DNA of 64,000 bases from Nocardia sp. XZ_19_385 (GCF_015355755.1 NZ_JACVEE010000008.1:120907-184906), one strand, 5' to 3'; shown: positions 48,983-57,949, numbered from the stretch's first letter. Translations and numbers: made by a program. The notes: a model not told the origin generated them from the letters alone.

Positions 48983-51268
48983 GTGACGGACAGTGCAGTG
49001 GCCTCGGCCTCGGAGGACCAGGTTCCCGCCCCCGAGCTCGATACTCACGAGGCAGAACCGGCCACCGGCCGCTCGGGTTTCCTGCGCGGTGACGTGTTCC
49101 GCTGGGGTGTCCTCACCTCGCTCGGCGTCGTGCTCGGTTACCTCACGGTGCTGCTGGCCAATGCCCGGCATTTCTACACCGACGACACCGAATCCCAGTA
49201 CACCGGCCTGTGGATCGGCCTCGGCGAATCGCTACGCAAGGGCGAGTTCCCGGTGCTGGTGCCCGAACGCTGGATGTCGGGCAACAACACGATGGACGAC
49301 GCGGGGCTGTTCAACCCGCCGCAACTGCTGATCGATCTGCTCGCGCCGTCGGTGGACAACATGGCGCTCTACGCGACCGTCGTGAAGCTGATCTTCGCCA
49401 TCATCGCCGCGCTCGGCGTGTACCGGATCTGCCTGGCCTACGGCGCGAAGCCGTGGTGGTCGGCGGTCGCGGGTGTGGCGTTCCCGCTTTCGGGGTTCTT
49501 CCTGTTCTTCGATCAGGCCAGCTGGATGACCGCGCTGACCGGCACCGCGTGGCTGGTGCACGCGTGGGCGTCGGCAGTGCGCTACGTGCGCGGACAATCC
49601 GGGCCGATCCCGGTTTTCGTCTTCCTCTATCTGACCATCAGCACCCAGTACATCTTCCCCGCCGTCGAGGCCGTGCTGATGCTGGCCGCGGTCGCCGTCG
49701 GCGAGCTCCTGTACCAGCGCAAATGGCGCAACCTGCCCAAGCTGGTCGCGGTGTCGGGCTGCGCGGGGCTGGCGGGTCTGCTGACCTTCCTGCCCAGCAT
49801 CCTGTCGGCCAAGGTGACCTGGCGCGGCACCTCCGCGGTGATCAACGACCAGTTCCTGACCATCCCGTGGTCGGAGTCGCTGAACGCCAGCCTGCCCAGC
49901 ACGCTGCCCGCGTTCACCTCCTGGTGGGGTTATGTGCAGCCGCTGCCGGTCACCTATATCGCGTGGTTCCTGATTCCGGCGCTGGCGTTCATCGACTGGG
50001 ACCGGGCCCGGGAGTCCTGGCGGGAACTGTCCGCGGTGGCGCTGTTCGTGGGGATGGTGCTGATGTGGAGCGCCGGGCCCGGCACCATCGGGCCGCTGCG
50101 CTGGCCGGTGCGGCTGCTGCCGATGCTGGCCATCGGCCTGCTGGTGCTGGTGTGCGTACTGGTGTCGCGCTACGGGACCCTGTCGAGTTTGCGGACCCGC
50201 GGTATTGCCGCGGGTGTGCTGATCGCGGCGCTGTGGCTGCGCTCGTTCTCCGCGGACCCGCACAACTTCATCCGGCATCTGCTCGCGGTGCTCCTGGTGG
50301 CGGCGCTGGTCGCGGCCGCGGTGTGGCTCGGCCGGAACCGGGGTGTGGCCGCGGTGTGCGCGCTGACCATCGCCGCCATGTTCCCGATCGCGTTCTGGCA
50401 GGTCGAAGCCGCCCAGCCGACACCGATGTCGTACAACTACCCGACCAACCGTTCCGAGGCCAAGGCCGCGTTCCCGGATTTCCCCGGCAACACCATTCAG
50501 CTCGCCGAACGTGGCCTGGTGCAGTCCGCCGACAAGAGTCTCGACGGGGCCTACGCGTCCTTGGTTTTCGGCAACTACGCCAAGTCTTTGGACCTGAGCT
50601 ACGTCAACGGATACACCCCGACAGGCCACTTCTACTTCGGGGAACTGCTGTGTATGCGCTGGGATTCCAGCGTCTGCCCCGACGCCTACCGGCGGTTGTT
50701 CGCGCCGGAGGAATCCACCGGACGCCCGCTGGTCGACCTGATGAAGCTGGATCGGGTGGTGCTGCAGCGCGCGCTGTTCACCGATGTGCGGGACAAGTCG
50801 GCGCCGGCGGGCTGGAAGTGGGCCGACTACCCCGGCCACGAGAAGTACATCCTGGTGCTGGAGCGCGAGAACGGCCCCATCTCCACCGAGAACGGCCGCG
50901 TCGCCGACATCGACGCCGGGACGGCGACCTCGATTTCGGAGACCGCCACCACCAGCCGGGTCCGGGTCACCGCGCCCGACGGTGGCCGCGTGGTGTTCGC
51001 GCGCCTGGGCTGGCCGGGTTATCGGGCCACCCTCGACGGCCGCCCGCTGCCGATTTCGGTAGTAGCGAAATCCTTTGTCGCCGTTGATGTCCCCGCTGGC
51101 ACCAATGGCCACGAGCTGGTGGTGACCTGGCGTCCGCCGGGCTGGAAGATCGGCGTAGCGTCCGCGTTGGCCGGGTTGGCCGGAGTGGGACTACTGCAAT
51201 GGATGTATCTCCGGGAACGCCGCCGCGAAGAGCGGGAGCCCGAACGCGCCGCCCGGGACGTCGGGTAA
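48983..51268 (+). CDS. YfhO-family membrane protein (second copy)
   Basis: 761 aa, same architecture as the gene at 41672 and similar along its entire length (for example HFYTDDTESQY, ATVVKLIFAII, NASLPSTLPAF, GTIGPLRWP). It has a longer soluble N-terminus (MTDSAVASASEDQVPAPELD). A predicted wall or lipid glycan sugar transferase of GT-C type; the pair may modify different acceptors. Tail-to-head with the Trm112 gene 10 bp downstream; divergent from GT2/aminotransferase, with which it probably cooperates. Confidence 0.87.
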   Translation: MTDSAVASASEDQVPAPELDTHEAEPATGRSGFLRGDVFRWGVLTSLGVVLGYLTVLLANARHFYTDDTESQYTGLWIGLGESLRKGEFPVLVPERWMSGNNTMDDAGLFNPPQLLIDLLAPSVDNMALYATVVKLIFAIIAALGVYRICLAYGAKPWWSAVAGVAFPLSGFFLFFDQASWMTALTGTAWLVHAWASAVRYVRGQSGPIPVFVFLYLTISTQYIFPAVEAVLMLAAVAVGELLYQRKWRNLPKLVAVSGCAGLAGLLTFLPSILSAKVTWRGTSAVINDQFLTIPWSESLNASLPSTLPAFTSWWGYVQPLPVTYIAWFLIPALAFIDWDRARESWRELSAVALFVGMVLMWSAGPGTIGPLRWPVRLLPMLAIGLLVLVCVLVSRYGTLSSLRTRGIAAGVLIAALWLRSFSADPHNFIRHLLAVLLVAALVAAAVWLGRNRGVAAVCALTIAAMFPIAFWQVEAAQPTPMSYNYPTNRSEAKAAFPDFPGNTIQLAERGLVQSADKSLDGAYASLVFGNYAKSLDLSYVNGYTPTGHFYFGELLCMRWDSSVCPDAYRRLFAPEESTGRPLVDLMKLDRVVLQRALFTDVRDKSAPAGWKWADYPGHEKYILVLERENGPISTENGRVADIDAGTATSISETATTSRVRVTAPDGGRVVFARLGWPGYRATLDGRPLPISVVAKSFVAVDVPAGTNGHELVVTWRPPGWKIGVASALAGLAGVGLLQWMYLRERRREEREPERAARDVG

Positions 51269-51278
51269 GTTTTCGGTC

Positions 51279-51512
51279 ATGCCAGAGGAAACCGCATTGG
51301 ACGCCACCCTGCTGAGCCTGCTGGCCTGCCCGCAGGACAAGGGCCCGCTGCTGCTGGTCCGTGCGGGCGGCGGCGAATCCCTGCTCTACAACCCGCGCCT
51401 GCGCCGCGCCTACCCGATCGAGAACGGCATCCCGGTGCTGCTCGTCGACGAGGCCCGCGATGCCACCGACGCCGAGCACGAGACCTTCACCGGCCAGCAC
51501 ACCTCGGCCTGA
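51279..51512 (+). CDS. Trm112-family protein
   Basis: 77-aa small zinc-ribbon-like protein. LDATLLSLLACPQDKGPLLL and RAYPIENGIPVLLVDEA are the conserved halves of the Trm112/YcaR family. Only one cysteine remains (ACPQDKG), so the zinc site is incomplete, as is common in bacteria. Eukaryotic Trm112 activates methyltransferases; the bacterial role is less clear. Cotranscribed with YfhO by position (10 bp). Confidence 0.88.
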   Translation: MPEETALDATLLSLLACPQDKGPLLLVRAGGGESLLYNPRLRRAYPIENGIPVLLVDEARDATDAEHETFTGQHTSA

Positions 51513-51521
51513 ATCTCAGCG

Positions 51522-52151
51522 CTACCCGGCGTGCTCGATCTCGCCGGTGAGATACCGCTGCAACGTCGGCCCCACCGTCGCCACCAGCTCGGGAATCGGC
51601 ATGGACGCCAGCGGCTCCACCCCGACGATCTTGCGCGCCACCAGCACCCCGATCACCTGCGAGATGGCCAGCGAGATCCGCACGCGACCGTCGTCCTCGG
51701 GTGTCGCGATGCGCAAGCGCACCCGCTCGGTCACCACCTCGAGCAGGAAGGTGCGCGCGAGTTCGGGTTCGCCGCCACCGAGTAGCGTGCGCAATGCCGC
51801 GATCAGACCCGGACCGGCCGGGGAATCCCACACCGTGGCGACCACCCGCAGAATCGTCTCCCCGAGTTGATCCAGCGGCGCGGCCTCCACGGCGGCAAGG
51901 GTCACCTCCGGATCCACGGGGAACTCGACCACGGCCGCGAACAACTTCTGCTTGGTCCCGAAGTAGTGATGCACCAACGCCGGATCGACCCCGGCGTCGG
52001 TGGCGACAGCGCGGATCGAGGTCTTGTCGAAGCCGACCTCGGAGAACCGCGTCCGTGCCGCCGCCAGAATCGCCTCGCGCGCACCGGATTGTCCGGGCCT
52101 GCGCCCGGACCGTCCGTTACGCGCCTGCGCCTCGGTCTCTTTGGACGTCAT
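51522..52151 (-). CDS. TetR-family transcriptional regulator of the ABC exporter
   Basis: 209 aa. The N-terminal HTH is FSEVGFDKTSIRAVATDAGV then PALVHHYFGTKQKLFAAVV; the C-terminal ligand domain is TetR_C-like. It is the third gene of the exporter operon, overlapping the permease stop by 4 bp, so the regulator is encoded last. A palindromic site ahead of the operon (53684-53715) is its likely operator. Ligand unknown, presumably an exported compound. Confidence 0.9.
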   Translation of the reverse strand: MTSKETEAQARNGRSGRRPGQSGAREAILAAARTRFSEVGFDKTSIRAVATDAGVDPALVHHYFGTKQKLFAAVVEFPVDPEVTLAAVEAAPLDQLGETILRVVATVWDSPAGPGLIAALRTLLGGGEPELARTFLLEVVTERVRLRIATPEDDGRVRISLAISQVIGVLVARKIVGVEPLASMPIPELVATVGPTLQRYLTGEIEHAG

Positions 52152-52930
52152 GCGGTGCGCCGCCGCAGCGTCGCGGCGCCCAGGCACAGGGCGACGACCG
52201 CGAACCCGGCCACCACCGCCAAGTCGCGCCACATCTGTCCGGTCGCCTCGGGATAACGCGAAACCTCTTGTAGCGCATCGACGGCGTAGCTCAGGGGCAT
52301 CACGTTGCTGATCGGCTCCAGCCAGTCCGGCAGCTGGTTGCGCGGAACCAGCAAGCCGCACAGGAAGATCTGCGGCGCGACCACCACCGGCATGAACTGC
52401 ACCGCCTGGAACTCGGTGCGCGCGAACGCACTTGCCAGCAGCCCGAGCGCCACACCGCACACGGCGTCGACCATCGCGATCAGCACCACCCACCACGGAT
52501 TGCCGGCGGCGTCGAGCCCGAGCAACCCGAAGGACACCAGGCATGCGACCCCGGCCTGCGCGGCGGCGGCCAGCGAGAACGCGGTGCCGTACCCGGCCAG
52601 CAGGTCGAGCTTGGAAAGCGGTGTGGTGAGCAGTCTTTCGAGGGTGCCCGAGGTGCGTTCGCGCTGCATGGCGATCGCGGTGATCAGGAACATCACGATG
52701 AACGGCAGGATGCCGAGCATGCTGATGCCGACCTTGTCGAACAGCGTCGGGCCGTGCGGCGCGTGCGGGGCTTCCTCGTAGATGAAGTACAGCAGCGTCA
52801 TCAGCAGTGCGGGCACCACGAGAATCATGGCGACGGTGCGGTGATCGTTGCGCAACTGCCGCAGAATGCGTTCTGTCGTCGCGAGATACGGCCGCAGCGT
52901 GGGGCGCGGCCGCTCGAGGGTGGTAGTCAT
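52148..52930 (-). CDS. ABC-2 type exporter permease (DrrB-like)
   Basis: 260 aa, six helices. VAMILVVPALLMTLLYFIYEE opens the membrane part; ERTSGTLERLLTTPLSKLDLL is the conserved ABC-2 coupling region; FLCGLLVPRNQLPDWLEPIS and SNVMPLSYAVDALQEVS close it. Works with the preceding ATPase to export drugs or lipids. Start ATG 52930 overlaps the ATPase stop by 4 bp. Confidence 0.92.
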   Translation of the reverse strand: MTTTLERPRPTLRPYLATTERILRQLRNDHRTVAMILVVPALLMTLLYFIYEEAPHAPHGPTLFDKVGISMLGILPFIVMFLITAIAMQRERTSGTLERLLTTPLSKLDLLAGYGTAFSLAAAAQAGVACLVSFGLLGLDAAGNPWWVVLIAMVDAVCGVALGLLASAFARTEFQAVQFMPVVVAPQIFLCGLLVPRNQLPDWLEPISNVMPLSYAVDALQEVSRYPEATGQMWRDLAVVAGFAVVALCLGAATLRRRTA

Positions 52931-53655
52931 GCGGGTGGTCCCATCGTGATGAGGGTCAGGAAGGCGCGCTCGAGGTTCTGCTCGCCGGTGCGCTCGCGCA
53001 GTTCGTCGGGGGTCGACTCGCAGAGCACGTGACCGTCGCGCATCAGCAGCAGCCGGTCGCAATGGTCGGCCTCGTCCATCACGTGGCTCGACACCAGCAA
53101 AGTCGTTCCGCCGGCGGCTAATTCGCGGAACTGCTTCCACAGGTCCACGCGCAGGACCGGATCCAGGCCGACGGTCGGTTCGTCGAGGATCAGCAGGTCC
53201 GGTTGCGCCACCAGCGCGCACGCCAGCGACGCGCGGGTCTTCTGGCCGCCGGAGAGTTCGTCGCCGCGCTGCTGGGCGTGCTCGCCGAGGCCGACCGCGT
53301 CGATCGCGGAGTCGACGGCGTCGCGATCGCGGCCGTAGAGCGCGGCGTAGTAGGCGACGTTCTCGCGCACGCTGATGTCGGAGTAGATGCTGGGGGATTG
53401 GGTGACGTACCCGATCCGGCGACGCAGCTGCGGCGCCCCGGCGGGCAGGCCCAGCGCCTGCACGTCCCCGGATTCCACGATCTGGGTGCCCACGACGGCG
53501 CGCATCAGCGTGGTCTTCCCGCAGCCGGACGGACCCAGCAGGCCGGTGATCGACCCGCGCGGAACCGTCATCGAAATCTGGTGCAGGACTTCGCGTTTAC
53601 CGCGCCGGACGGTCAGATCCCGGACCTCGACGGCGGGTGCTGAGGTTTGCGACAT
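52927..53655 (-). CDS. ABC exporter ATP-binding protein (DrrA-like)
   Basis: 242-aa ATPase. Walker A is LLGPSGCGKTTL, signature LSGGQKTRASLA, Walker B LLILDEPTVGLDP and H-loop VSSHVMDEADHCD. First gene of a three-gene operon with permease and TetR regulator. Energises daunorubicin-type or multidrug export; substrate not deducible. The gap upstream carries a dyad-rich AT region. Confidence 0.93.
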   Translation of the reverse strand: MSQTSAPAVEVRDLTVRRGKREVLHQISMTVPRGSITGLLGPSGCGKTTLMRAVVGTQIVESGDVQALGLPAGAPQLRRRIGYVTQSPSIYSDISVRENVAYYAALYGRDRDAVDSAIDAVGLGEHAQQRGDELSGGQKTRASLACALVAQPDLLILDEPTVGLDPVLRVDLWKQFRELAAGGTTLLVSSHVMDEADHCDRLLLMRDGHVLCESTPDELRERTGEQNLERAFLTLITMGPPA

Positions 53656-53683
53656 GGTCGCCTCGATTCCTCGGTGCGCTCAT

Positions 53684-53715
53684 TTCATCGAGCGTTGAAT
53701 TCACTATGTGATGAA
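53684..53715. promoter_or_regulatory. TetR operator candidate before the ABC exporter operon
   Basis: Nested symmetry: outer TTCATC / GATGAA (53684-53689, 53710-53715), TGAATTCA (53696-53703) and TCAC-TAT-GTGA (53701-53711). It lies 29-60 bp before the ATPase start in an AT-rich island, fitting autoregulation by the operon's own TetR protein. Confidence 0.45.
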
Positions 53716-53745
53716 TTTAGCGCGGCACCGACCCGAACGCAAGAC

Positions 53746-55278
53746 TCAATGACCGTGCCGATGTACCGTCCCCGCGGTCTGACCAGGCTCGACGACCACA
53801 AACTGCCCCATCATGCCCTGGTCCTCGTGCCACAGCAGATGACAGTGATACATGTACGGCGTATCCGGATCGGCCGGTCCGTCGAACCGCAGCGCCAGCC
53901 GCACCGTGCTGTTCGGCGCCACGAATACCGTGTCCTTGGCCCCCGTCAGCTGCGCCGGCGGTGCCGCGCCGTTCACCGAGAGCACCCGGAACTGCACATC
54001 GTGGACGTGGAAGTTGTGCGGCATCCCGTCGGCGTTGCGCACCACCCAGATCTCGGTGCTGCCCCGGGTGACGGTGAGATCGATCCGGTCCATCGCCATC
54101 GGAACGTTGTTGATTCCCGCCAGGTTCAGGTCGAACTGCCGCTCGCGCACCGCATCCGAACCATCCGGAACCGACAGCGTGGCGAGCGCATTCGGCAGTT
54201 CCGGGGCGGGCCGCAGGGTCGCGGCCGCCCGCAGTTCGAGGATATCGAACCGGTCGTCCCCGCCGGAGAAACGCTGATTCCAGAAGTCGAACCCGGCGTC
54301 GAGTCTGTTGCTGCGCAACACCGTTCGCTCTCCGGCCCGCATCCGCACCACGATCTCCGCACGCTCACCGGGGGAGAGCTGCAATCGATCCAGCGTGATC
54401 GGGCGCGGCACCAGACCCCCGTCGGTTCCGATCAGCGCGAAGGTGCGATTGTCGCTGAATCCGAAGTTGTAGGTCCGCGCGGTGGAGGCGTTGAGCAGCC
54501 GCAACCGCACCAGCTCGTCGCCGACCTCGCGGTAGGGCGCGAGCGTGCCGTTGACCAGAATCTGCTCGCCGAGGAACCCGGCATTGCGGAATATCTTGTG
54601 CGAGTTGTCGAAACCGGCGCCGTCGAACTTCACGTCCTGCACGATCACCGGCAGATCATCAACGCCGTAATTCCTTGGCAGCGACAGTGATTCGGAGTTC
54701 TCGTCATCGATCAGGAACATCCCGGCCAGCCCCCGCCGCACATGCTGTTCGGTCTTGCCGTGTGGATGCGGGTGGTACCAGAGCGTCGCGGCGGGCTGAT
54801 CCACGGTCCACTTCGGCGTCCACGTGGCGCCCGCGTCGACCATCTGATGTGGCCCGCCGTCCATTGCCGCGGGCAGATGCATGCCGTGCCAGTGCACGGT
54901 CGAGGCCTCGGGCAATTCGTTGCGCACTGTGACCTCGACTCGTTCGCCGCGGCGCGCCCGTAGCGTCGGTCCCAGGTAGTCGCCGTTGAACCCCCAGGTC
55001 TCGGTGGTCTTTCCGGGCCGGAATGCCTTTTGCCCGGAACGCATTTCGAGCTCGAACACGCGGCGGCCGTCCGGTCCGAGCGTGCCTTCGGCCAGCGGCG
55101 GTATCGCCAGCTGATTACGGAAATCCGTTGTCCCGACCGTGGATACGGCGGCGCCGGTGTACACCCAGGCGAAGCAGCCGCCGATCAGGGCGGGCACCAG
55201 CACGACCAGCGCGACCACACTCAGGAGCACCCGTCGCACCCAGCGCGGCCGGGCTGGGGTATTCGAAACCGAAGACAT
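53746..55278 (-). CDS. multicopper oxidase (laccase/bilirubin-oxidase-like)
   Basis: 510 aa with an N-terminal membrane anchor or signal (residues 14-38). Copper motifs are HWHGMHLP (129-136), YHPHPHGKTEQH (168-179), HNFHVHDVQF and the C-terminal HCHLLWHEDQGMMGQF with the T1 Cys/His and a Met axial ligand. All four trinuclear/T1 blocks are intact, so it should be active outside the membrane, oxidising phenols, metals or similar substrates with O2. Same strand as but 90 bp upstream of the exporter operon. Confidence 0.93.
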   Translation of the reverse strand: MSSVSNTPARPRWVRRVLLSVVALVVLVPALIGGCFAWVYTGAAVSTVGTTDFRNQLAIPPLAEGTLGPDGRRVFELEMRSGQKAFRPGKTTETWGFNGDYLGPTLRARRGERVEVTVRNELPEASTVHWHGMHLPAAMDGGPHQMVDAGATWTPKWTVDQPAATLWYHPHPHGKTEQHVRRGLAGMFLIDDENSESLSLPRNYGVDDLPVIVQDVKFDGAGFDNSHKIFRNAGFLGEQILVNGTLAPYREVGDELVRLRLLNASTARTYNFGFSDNRTFALIGTDGGLVPRPITLDRLQLSPGERAEIVVRMRAGERTVLRSNRLDAGFDFWNQRFSGGDDRFDILELRAAATLRPAPELPNALATLSVPDGSDAVRERQFDLNLAGINNVPMAMDRIDLTVTRGSTEIWVVRNADGMPHNFHVHDVQFRVLSVNGAAPPAQLTGAKDTVFVAPNSTVRLALRFDGPADPDTPYMYHCHLLWHEDQGMMGQFVVVEPGQTAGTVHRHGH

Positions 55279-55341
55279 GCACTGACGGTAGGAATCAGGT
55301 CCGTCTCAGGCATCGGGGAGCGACCCCATTTCGCCCCTGGT

Positions 55342-55815
55342 CTACCCCTGAGTGAGCTCCTCGGCCGCGTCGTGGCCCGCGGTTGTGGTGCGGCGCAGGA
55401 AATCGGCGATCAGCTCGAGCTGCTCCGGGGTGTACTGCTCGCACAGCGCGTCCATGCGGGTGTTCATGCCGGACAGCACGCGATACAGCTCCGGATTGCG
55501 GTCACGCACCGCGCGCACCGTGACCGCGCGACGGTCGGCGGCCGCTGGGTCGCGTTCGCGCGTGATCCACCCGCCTCGTTGCAGGCGATCCAGCACGCCC
55601 GTCATCGTCGCCGGATGCAGGCCCGCCAGCTTCGCCAGCGCGCCCGGGCTCATCGGCCCGTGCCGGTTGATCAGATCCAGGCAGTTCCAGTCCGCGTCCT
55701 TGAGCTCCAGCTTCGAGCCGAACTGCCGATTCAGCAGGGCCAGTTGCGTATTCAGCTCGCGCAGCGACTCCTTGACGGAGTTGGCGGCACGTTTCCTGTT
55801 CCCTACGTCACTCAT
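55342..55815 (-). CDS. MarR-family transcriptional regulator
   Basis: 157 aa. The winged helix core is WNCLDLINRHGPMSPGALAKL, APHPATMTG-type helix (LHPATMTGVLDRLQRGGWI), and the wing RERDPAAADRRAVTVR. Divergent from the NmrA-like gene; the 96-bp gap is AT-rich and holds two TCATAT-type palindromes. Probably a repressor of the divergent oxidoreductase responding to a phenolic or redox signal. Confidence 0.9.
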   Translation of the reverse strand: MSDVGNRKRAANSVKESLRELNTQLALLNRQFGSKLELKDADWNCLDLINRHGPMSPGALAKLAGLHPATMTGVLDRLQRGGWITRERDPAAADRRAVTVRAVRDRNPELYRVLSGMNTRMDALCEQYTPEQLELIADFLRRTTTAGHDAAEELTQG

Positions 55816-55857
55816 ATTGTATGACTTTCAAATTAGATGTTATGGTTCTCATATGAT
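55812..55857. promoter_or_regulatory. paired palindromes in the MarR / oxidoreductase divergent gap
   Basis: TCATA-TTG-TATGA (55812-55824) overlaps the MarR start codon, and TCATATGA (55849-55856) lies 55 bp before the oxidoreductase ATG. Both share TCATA/TATGA half sites, so MarR dimers could bind both and shut off both genes. Confidence 0.4.
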
Positions 55858-55911
55858 ACGACGCCCCGATCGAAGGGCGTCGGAGGCATACCGCTTCATC
55901 TGGAGGAAGTC

Positions 55912-56607
55912 ATGCGGATCATCGTTTTCGGAGCCAACGGACCCACCGGCCGTCTGCTGACCGGCCAAGCCCTCGACGCGGGCCACGACGTCGTCGCAGT
56001 CACCCGCAAACCGGCCGAGTTCTCGCTCGTGCACGATCGGCTCACCGTCTTCGAAGGCGATGTGCTGCACAGTGATTCGGTCGATACGGCGGTCGCGGGC
56101 GCGGACGTGGTGCTGTCCACCCTCGGCGTGCCGTTCGGCAAGGAGGCAATCAAGACATACTCCGTCGGAGCCGCGAACATCGTCGCCGCCATGCACCGGC
56201 ATGGGGCGCGGCGGCTCGCGGTGGTTTCCTCCAGCGCGGTCGACCCGCAGCCTTATCCCGATGCCGGATTCTTCTTCAACCGGGTGCTGCAGCCCTATGT
56301 CGCGCGGGTCATGGGCAAGACGCTCTACGACGACATGCGCCGGATGGAAGCGCTGATCGCCGCCACTGATCTGGAGTGGACCATCGTGCGCCCGAGCGGG
56401 TTGTACGAGCTGCCCGCGGTCACGGACTACACGATGGTGGAAGGGCACGCGGACAGTCGGTTCACCGCGCGAATCGACTTGGCGGCGAGCCTGTTGCGGC
56501 TGGCGGAGGAAGGGTCGTTCGTGCGCAAGATCGTCGGCGTGGTCACCACCACCGACAATCCCAGCATGCTGCAGCTGCTCCGCAGCGAAGCCCTCGGCAA
56601 GCACTGA
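55912..56607 (+). CDS. NAD(P)-binding oxidoreductase, NmrA/atypical SDR type
   Basis: 231 aa. MRIIVFGANGPTGRLLTGQA carries the GxxGxxG-type dinucleotide loop. LAVVSSSAVDPQPYPDAGFF and WTIVRPSGLYELP are typical of atypical SDRs (biliverdin reductase B/NmrA). The catalytic YxxxK is not clearly kept, so it may be a flavin reductase or a redox sensor. GGAGGAAG lies 2 nt before ATG 55912 at short spacing. Likely repressed by the divergent MarR protein. Confidence 0.85.
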   Translation: MRIIVFGANGPTGRLLTGQALDAGHDVVAVTRKPAEFSLVHDRLTVFEGDVLHSDSVDTAVAGADVVLSTLGVPFGKEAIKTYSVGAANIVAAMHRHGARRLAVVSSSAVDPQPYPDAGFFFNRVLQPYVARVMGKTLYDDMRRMEALIAATDLEWTIVRPSGLYELPAVTDYTMVEGHADSRFTARIDLAASLLRLAEEGSFVRKIVGVVTTTDNPSMLQLLRSEALGKH

Positions 56608-56651
56608 AACAATCCCGGCCGCACGGATGTGACGCAGGTCACTTTTGGATG

Positions 56652-56678
56652 TGTCACGTCCGGGGCCGGTCATCTGTC
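56652..56678 (+). promoter_or_regulatory. ECF41/SigJ-type promoter candidate for the NDH-like gene
   Basis: TGTCACG-N16-TGTC resembles the published ECF41 consensus TGTCACA-N16-CGTC with two deviations. It sits about 43 bp upstream of ATG 56721. The ECF41-type sigma gene lies just downstream, so self-controlled transcription is plausible. Confidence 0.45.
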
Positions 56679-56720
56679 CCATGGTCGTCACCAACCAAGA
56701 CGTCATCGGGAGCAACCGCC

Positions 56721-57905
56721 ATGAGCACCAACAACACCACCCACCAGATCGTCGTTCTCGGCGCGGGCTACACCGGCATGCTGGCCGCGGTCCGGCTGGC
56801 CCGCCGCACCCGCAAGCTCGATGTGAAGATCACCCTGGTGAACCCCTCCGACCGGTTCACCGAGCGGCTGCGCATGCACCAGGTCGCCGCCGGCCAGGAG
56901 CTGACCAACCACAACATCCCCGCCATCCTCGCCGGCTCGGGCGTCGAATTCGTCCAGGGCTGGGCCACTTCCATCGACCCGCAAGCGCAACGCGTCTTCG
57001 TCGACGGGACCGCCACCCTGCACTACGACGAACTGATCTACGCCCTCGGCAGCAACACCGACACCACCAAGGTGCCCGGCGCCGCCGATCACGCCTGGAC
57101 CCTGAACGATCCGCGCACGGCGCACCGTTTCGCCGAGCAGCTGAAGGTTGTCGAAGCCGGCGGCGGGACCGTCGCGGTCTGCGGCGGCGGGCTGACCGGC
57201 ATCGAGGCCGCGACCGAAATCGCCGAGCAGCACCCGGGATTGACCGTCACCCTGATCAGCAGCGGCGAACCGGGAGCGATGATGGGCGACAAGGCCCGCG
57301 CCTACCTCAACAAGGCACTGGACCGGCTGGGCATCGTCCGGCAGATCGGCCGCCACGTCACCAAGGTGCTGCCGGACGCGGTGGAACTCGCAGGCGGCGA
57401 ACTGATTTCGGCCGACCTGACGCTGTGGACCACCGGCGTGCGGGTCTCGCCACTGGCCGCCGAGGCGGGTATCGACACCGATCCCCGCGGCCTGATCGTG
57501 GTCGATCCGACCCTGCGCTCGGTCTCGCACCCGAACATCTGCGCCGTCGGCGACGCCGCCGCGGTCCGCCAGGCTTGGGGCCAGATCCACGGCACCTGCC
57601 AGTCCGGGCTGCCCACCGCCGCCTACACCGCCGACACCATCGCCCGCCGGCTGCGCGGAAAGCCGGTGCACCCCTTCCGATTCGGCTACTTCCACCAGCC
57701 GGTCAGCCTGGGTCGCAAGGACGCGGTCATCCAGTTCACCAAGGCCGACGACACCCCGGGCCGGTTCCACCTGACCGGGCGCGCGGCCGTCATGTACAAG
57801 GAAAGCGTCAGCAGCTCGCCGCCTTTCGCGTTCAAGATGAGCCAGAAGATGACCGTGTCGGTGCAGATGTCCAAGGGCGGCAAGGCGACTCGTGCCACCG
57901 CGTGA
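56721..57905 (+). CDS. NADH dehydrogenase II-like FAD oxidoreductase
   Basis: 394-aa two-dinucleotide-binding flavoprotein. FAD site VVLGAGYTGMLAAVRL (11-26), NAD(P)H site VAVCGGGLTGIEAATEI, and the C-terminal FAD motif HPNICAVGDAAAV. No clear C-terminal membrane helix beyond an amphipathic tail (FKMSQKMTVSVQMSKGG). It could pass electrons to quinones or a soluble acceptor. Linked to an ECF41-type sigma factor 82 bp downstream, an arrangement in which the flanking redox gene is often the sigma factor's only target. Confidence 0.85.
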   Translation: MSTNNTTHQIVVLGAGYTGMLAAVRLARRTRKLDVKITLVNPSDRFTERLRMHQVAAGQELTNHNIPAILAGSGVEFVQGWATSIDPQAQRVFVDGTATLHYDELIYALGSNTDTTKVPGAADHAWTLNDPRTAHRFAEQLKVVEAGGGTVAVCGGGLTGIEAATEIAEQHPGLTVTLISSGEPGAMMGDKARAYLNKALDRLGIVRQIGRHVTKVLPDAVELAGGELISADLTLWTTGVRVSPLAAEAGIDTDPRGLIVVDPTLRSVSHPNICAVGDAAAVRQAWGQIHGTCQSGLPTAAYTADTIARRLRGKPVHPFRFGYFHQPVSLGRKDAVIQFTKADDTPGRFHLTGRAAVMYKESVSSSPPFAFKMSQKMTVSVQMSKGGKATRATA

Positions 57906-57910
57906 GGATC

Positions 57911-57949
57911 TCGGATAGCCCGCCGGACACCGCCCGGCGGGCTATCCGA
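57911..57949 (+). terminator. perfect hairpin between the NDH-like gene and the sigma factor gene
   Basis: TCGGATAGCCCGCCGG / CCGGCGGGCTATCCGA: 16-bp perfect stem, 7-nt loop ACACCGC, 5 nt after the oxidoreductase stop. No T-run. Probably a terminator or attenuator that lowers sigma gene readthrough. Confidence 0.7.

Noticed and set aside
49232..51112. Over 600-codon minus-strand frame opposite the second YfhO gene
   Set aside because: Shadow of codon bias; no recognisable motif, no ribosome-binding site.
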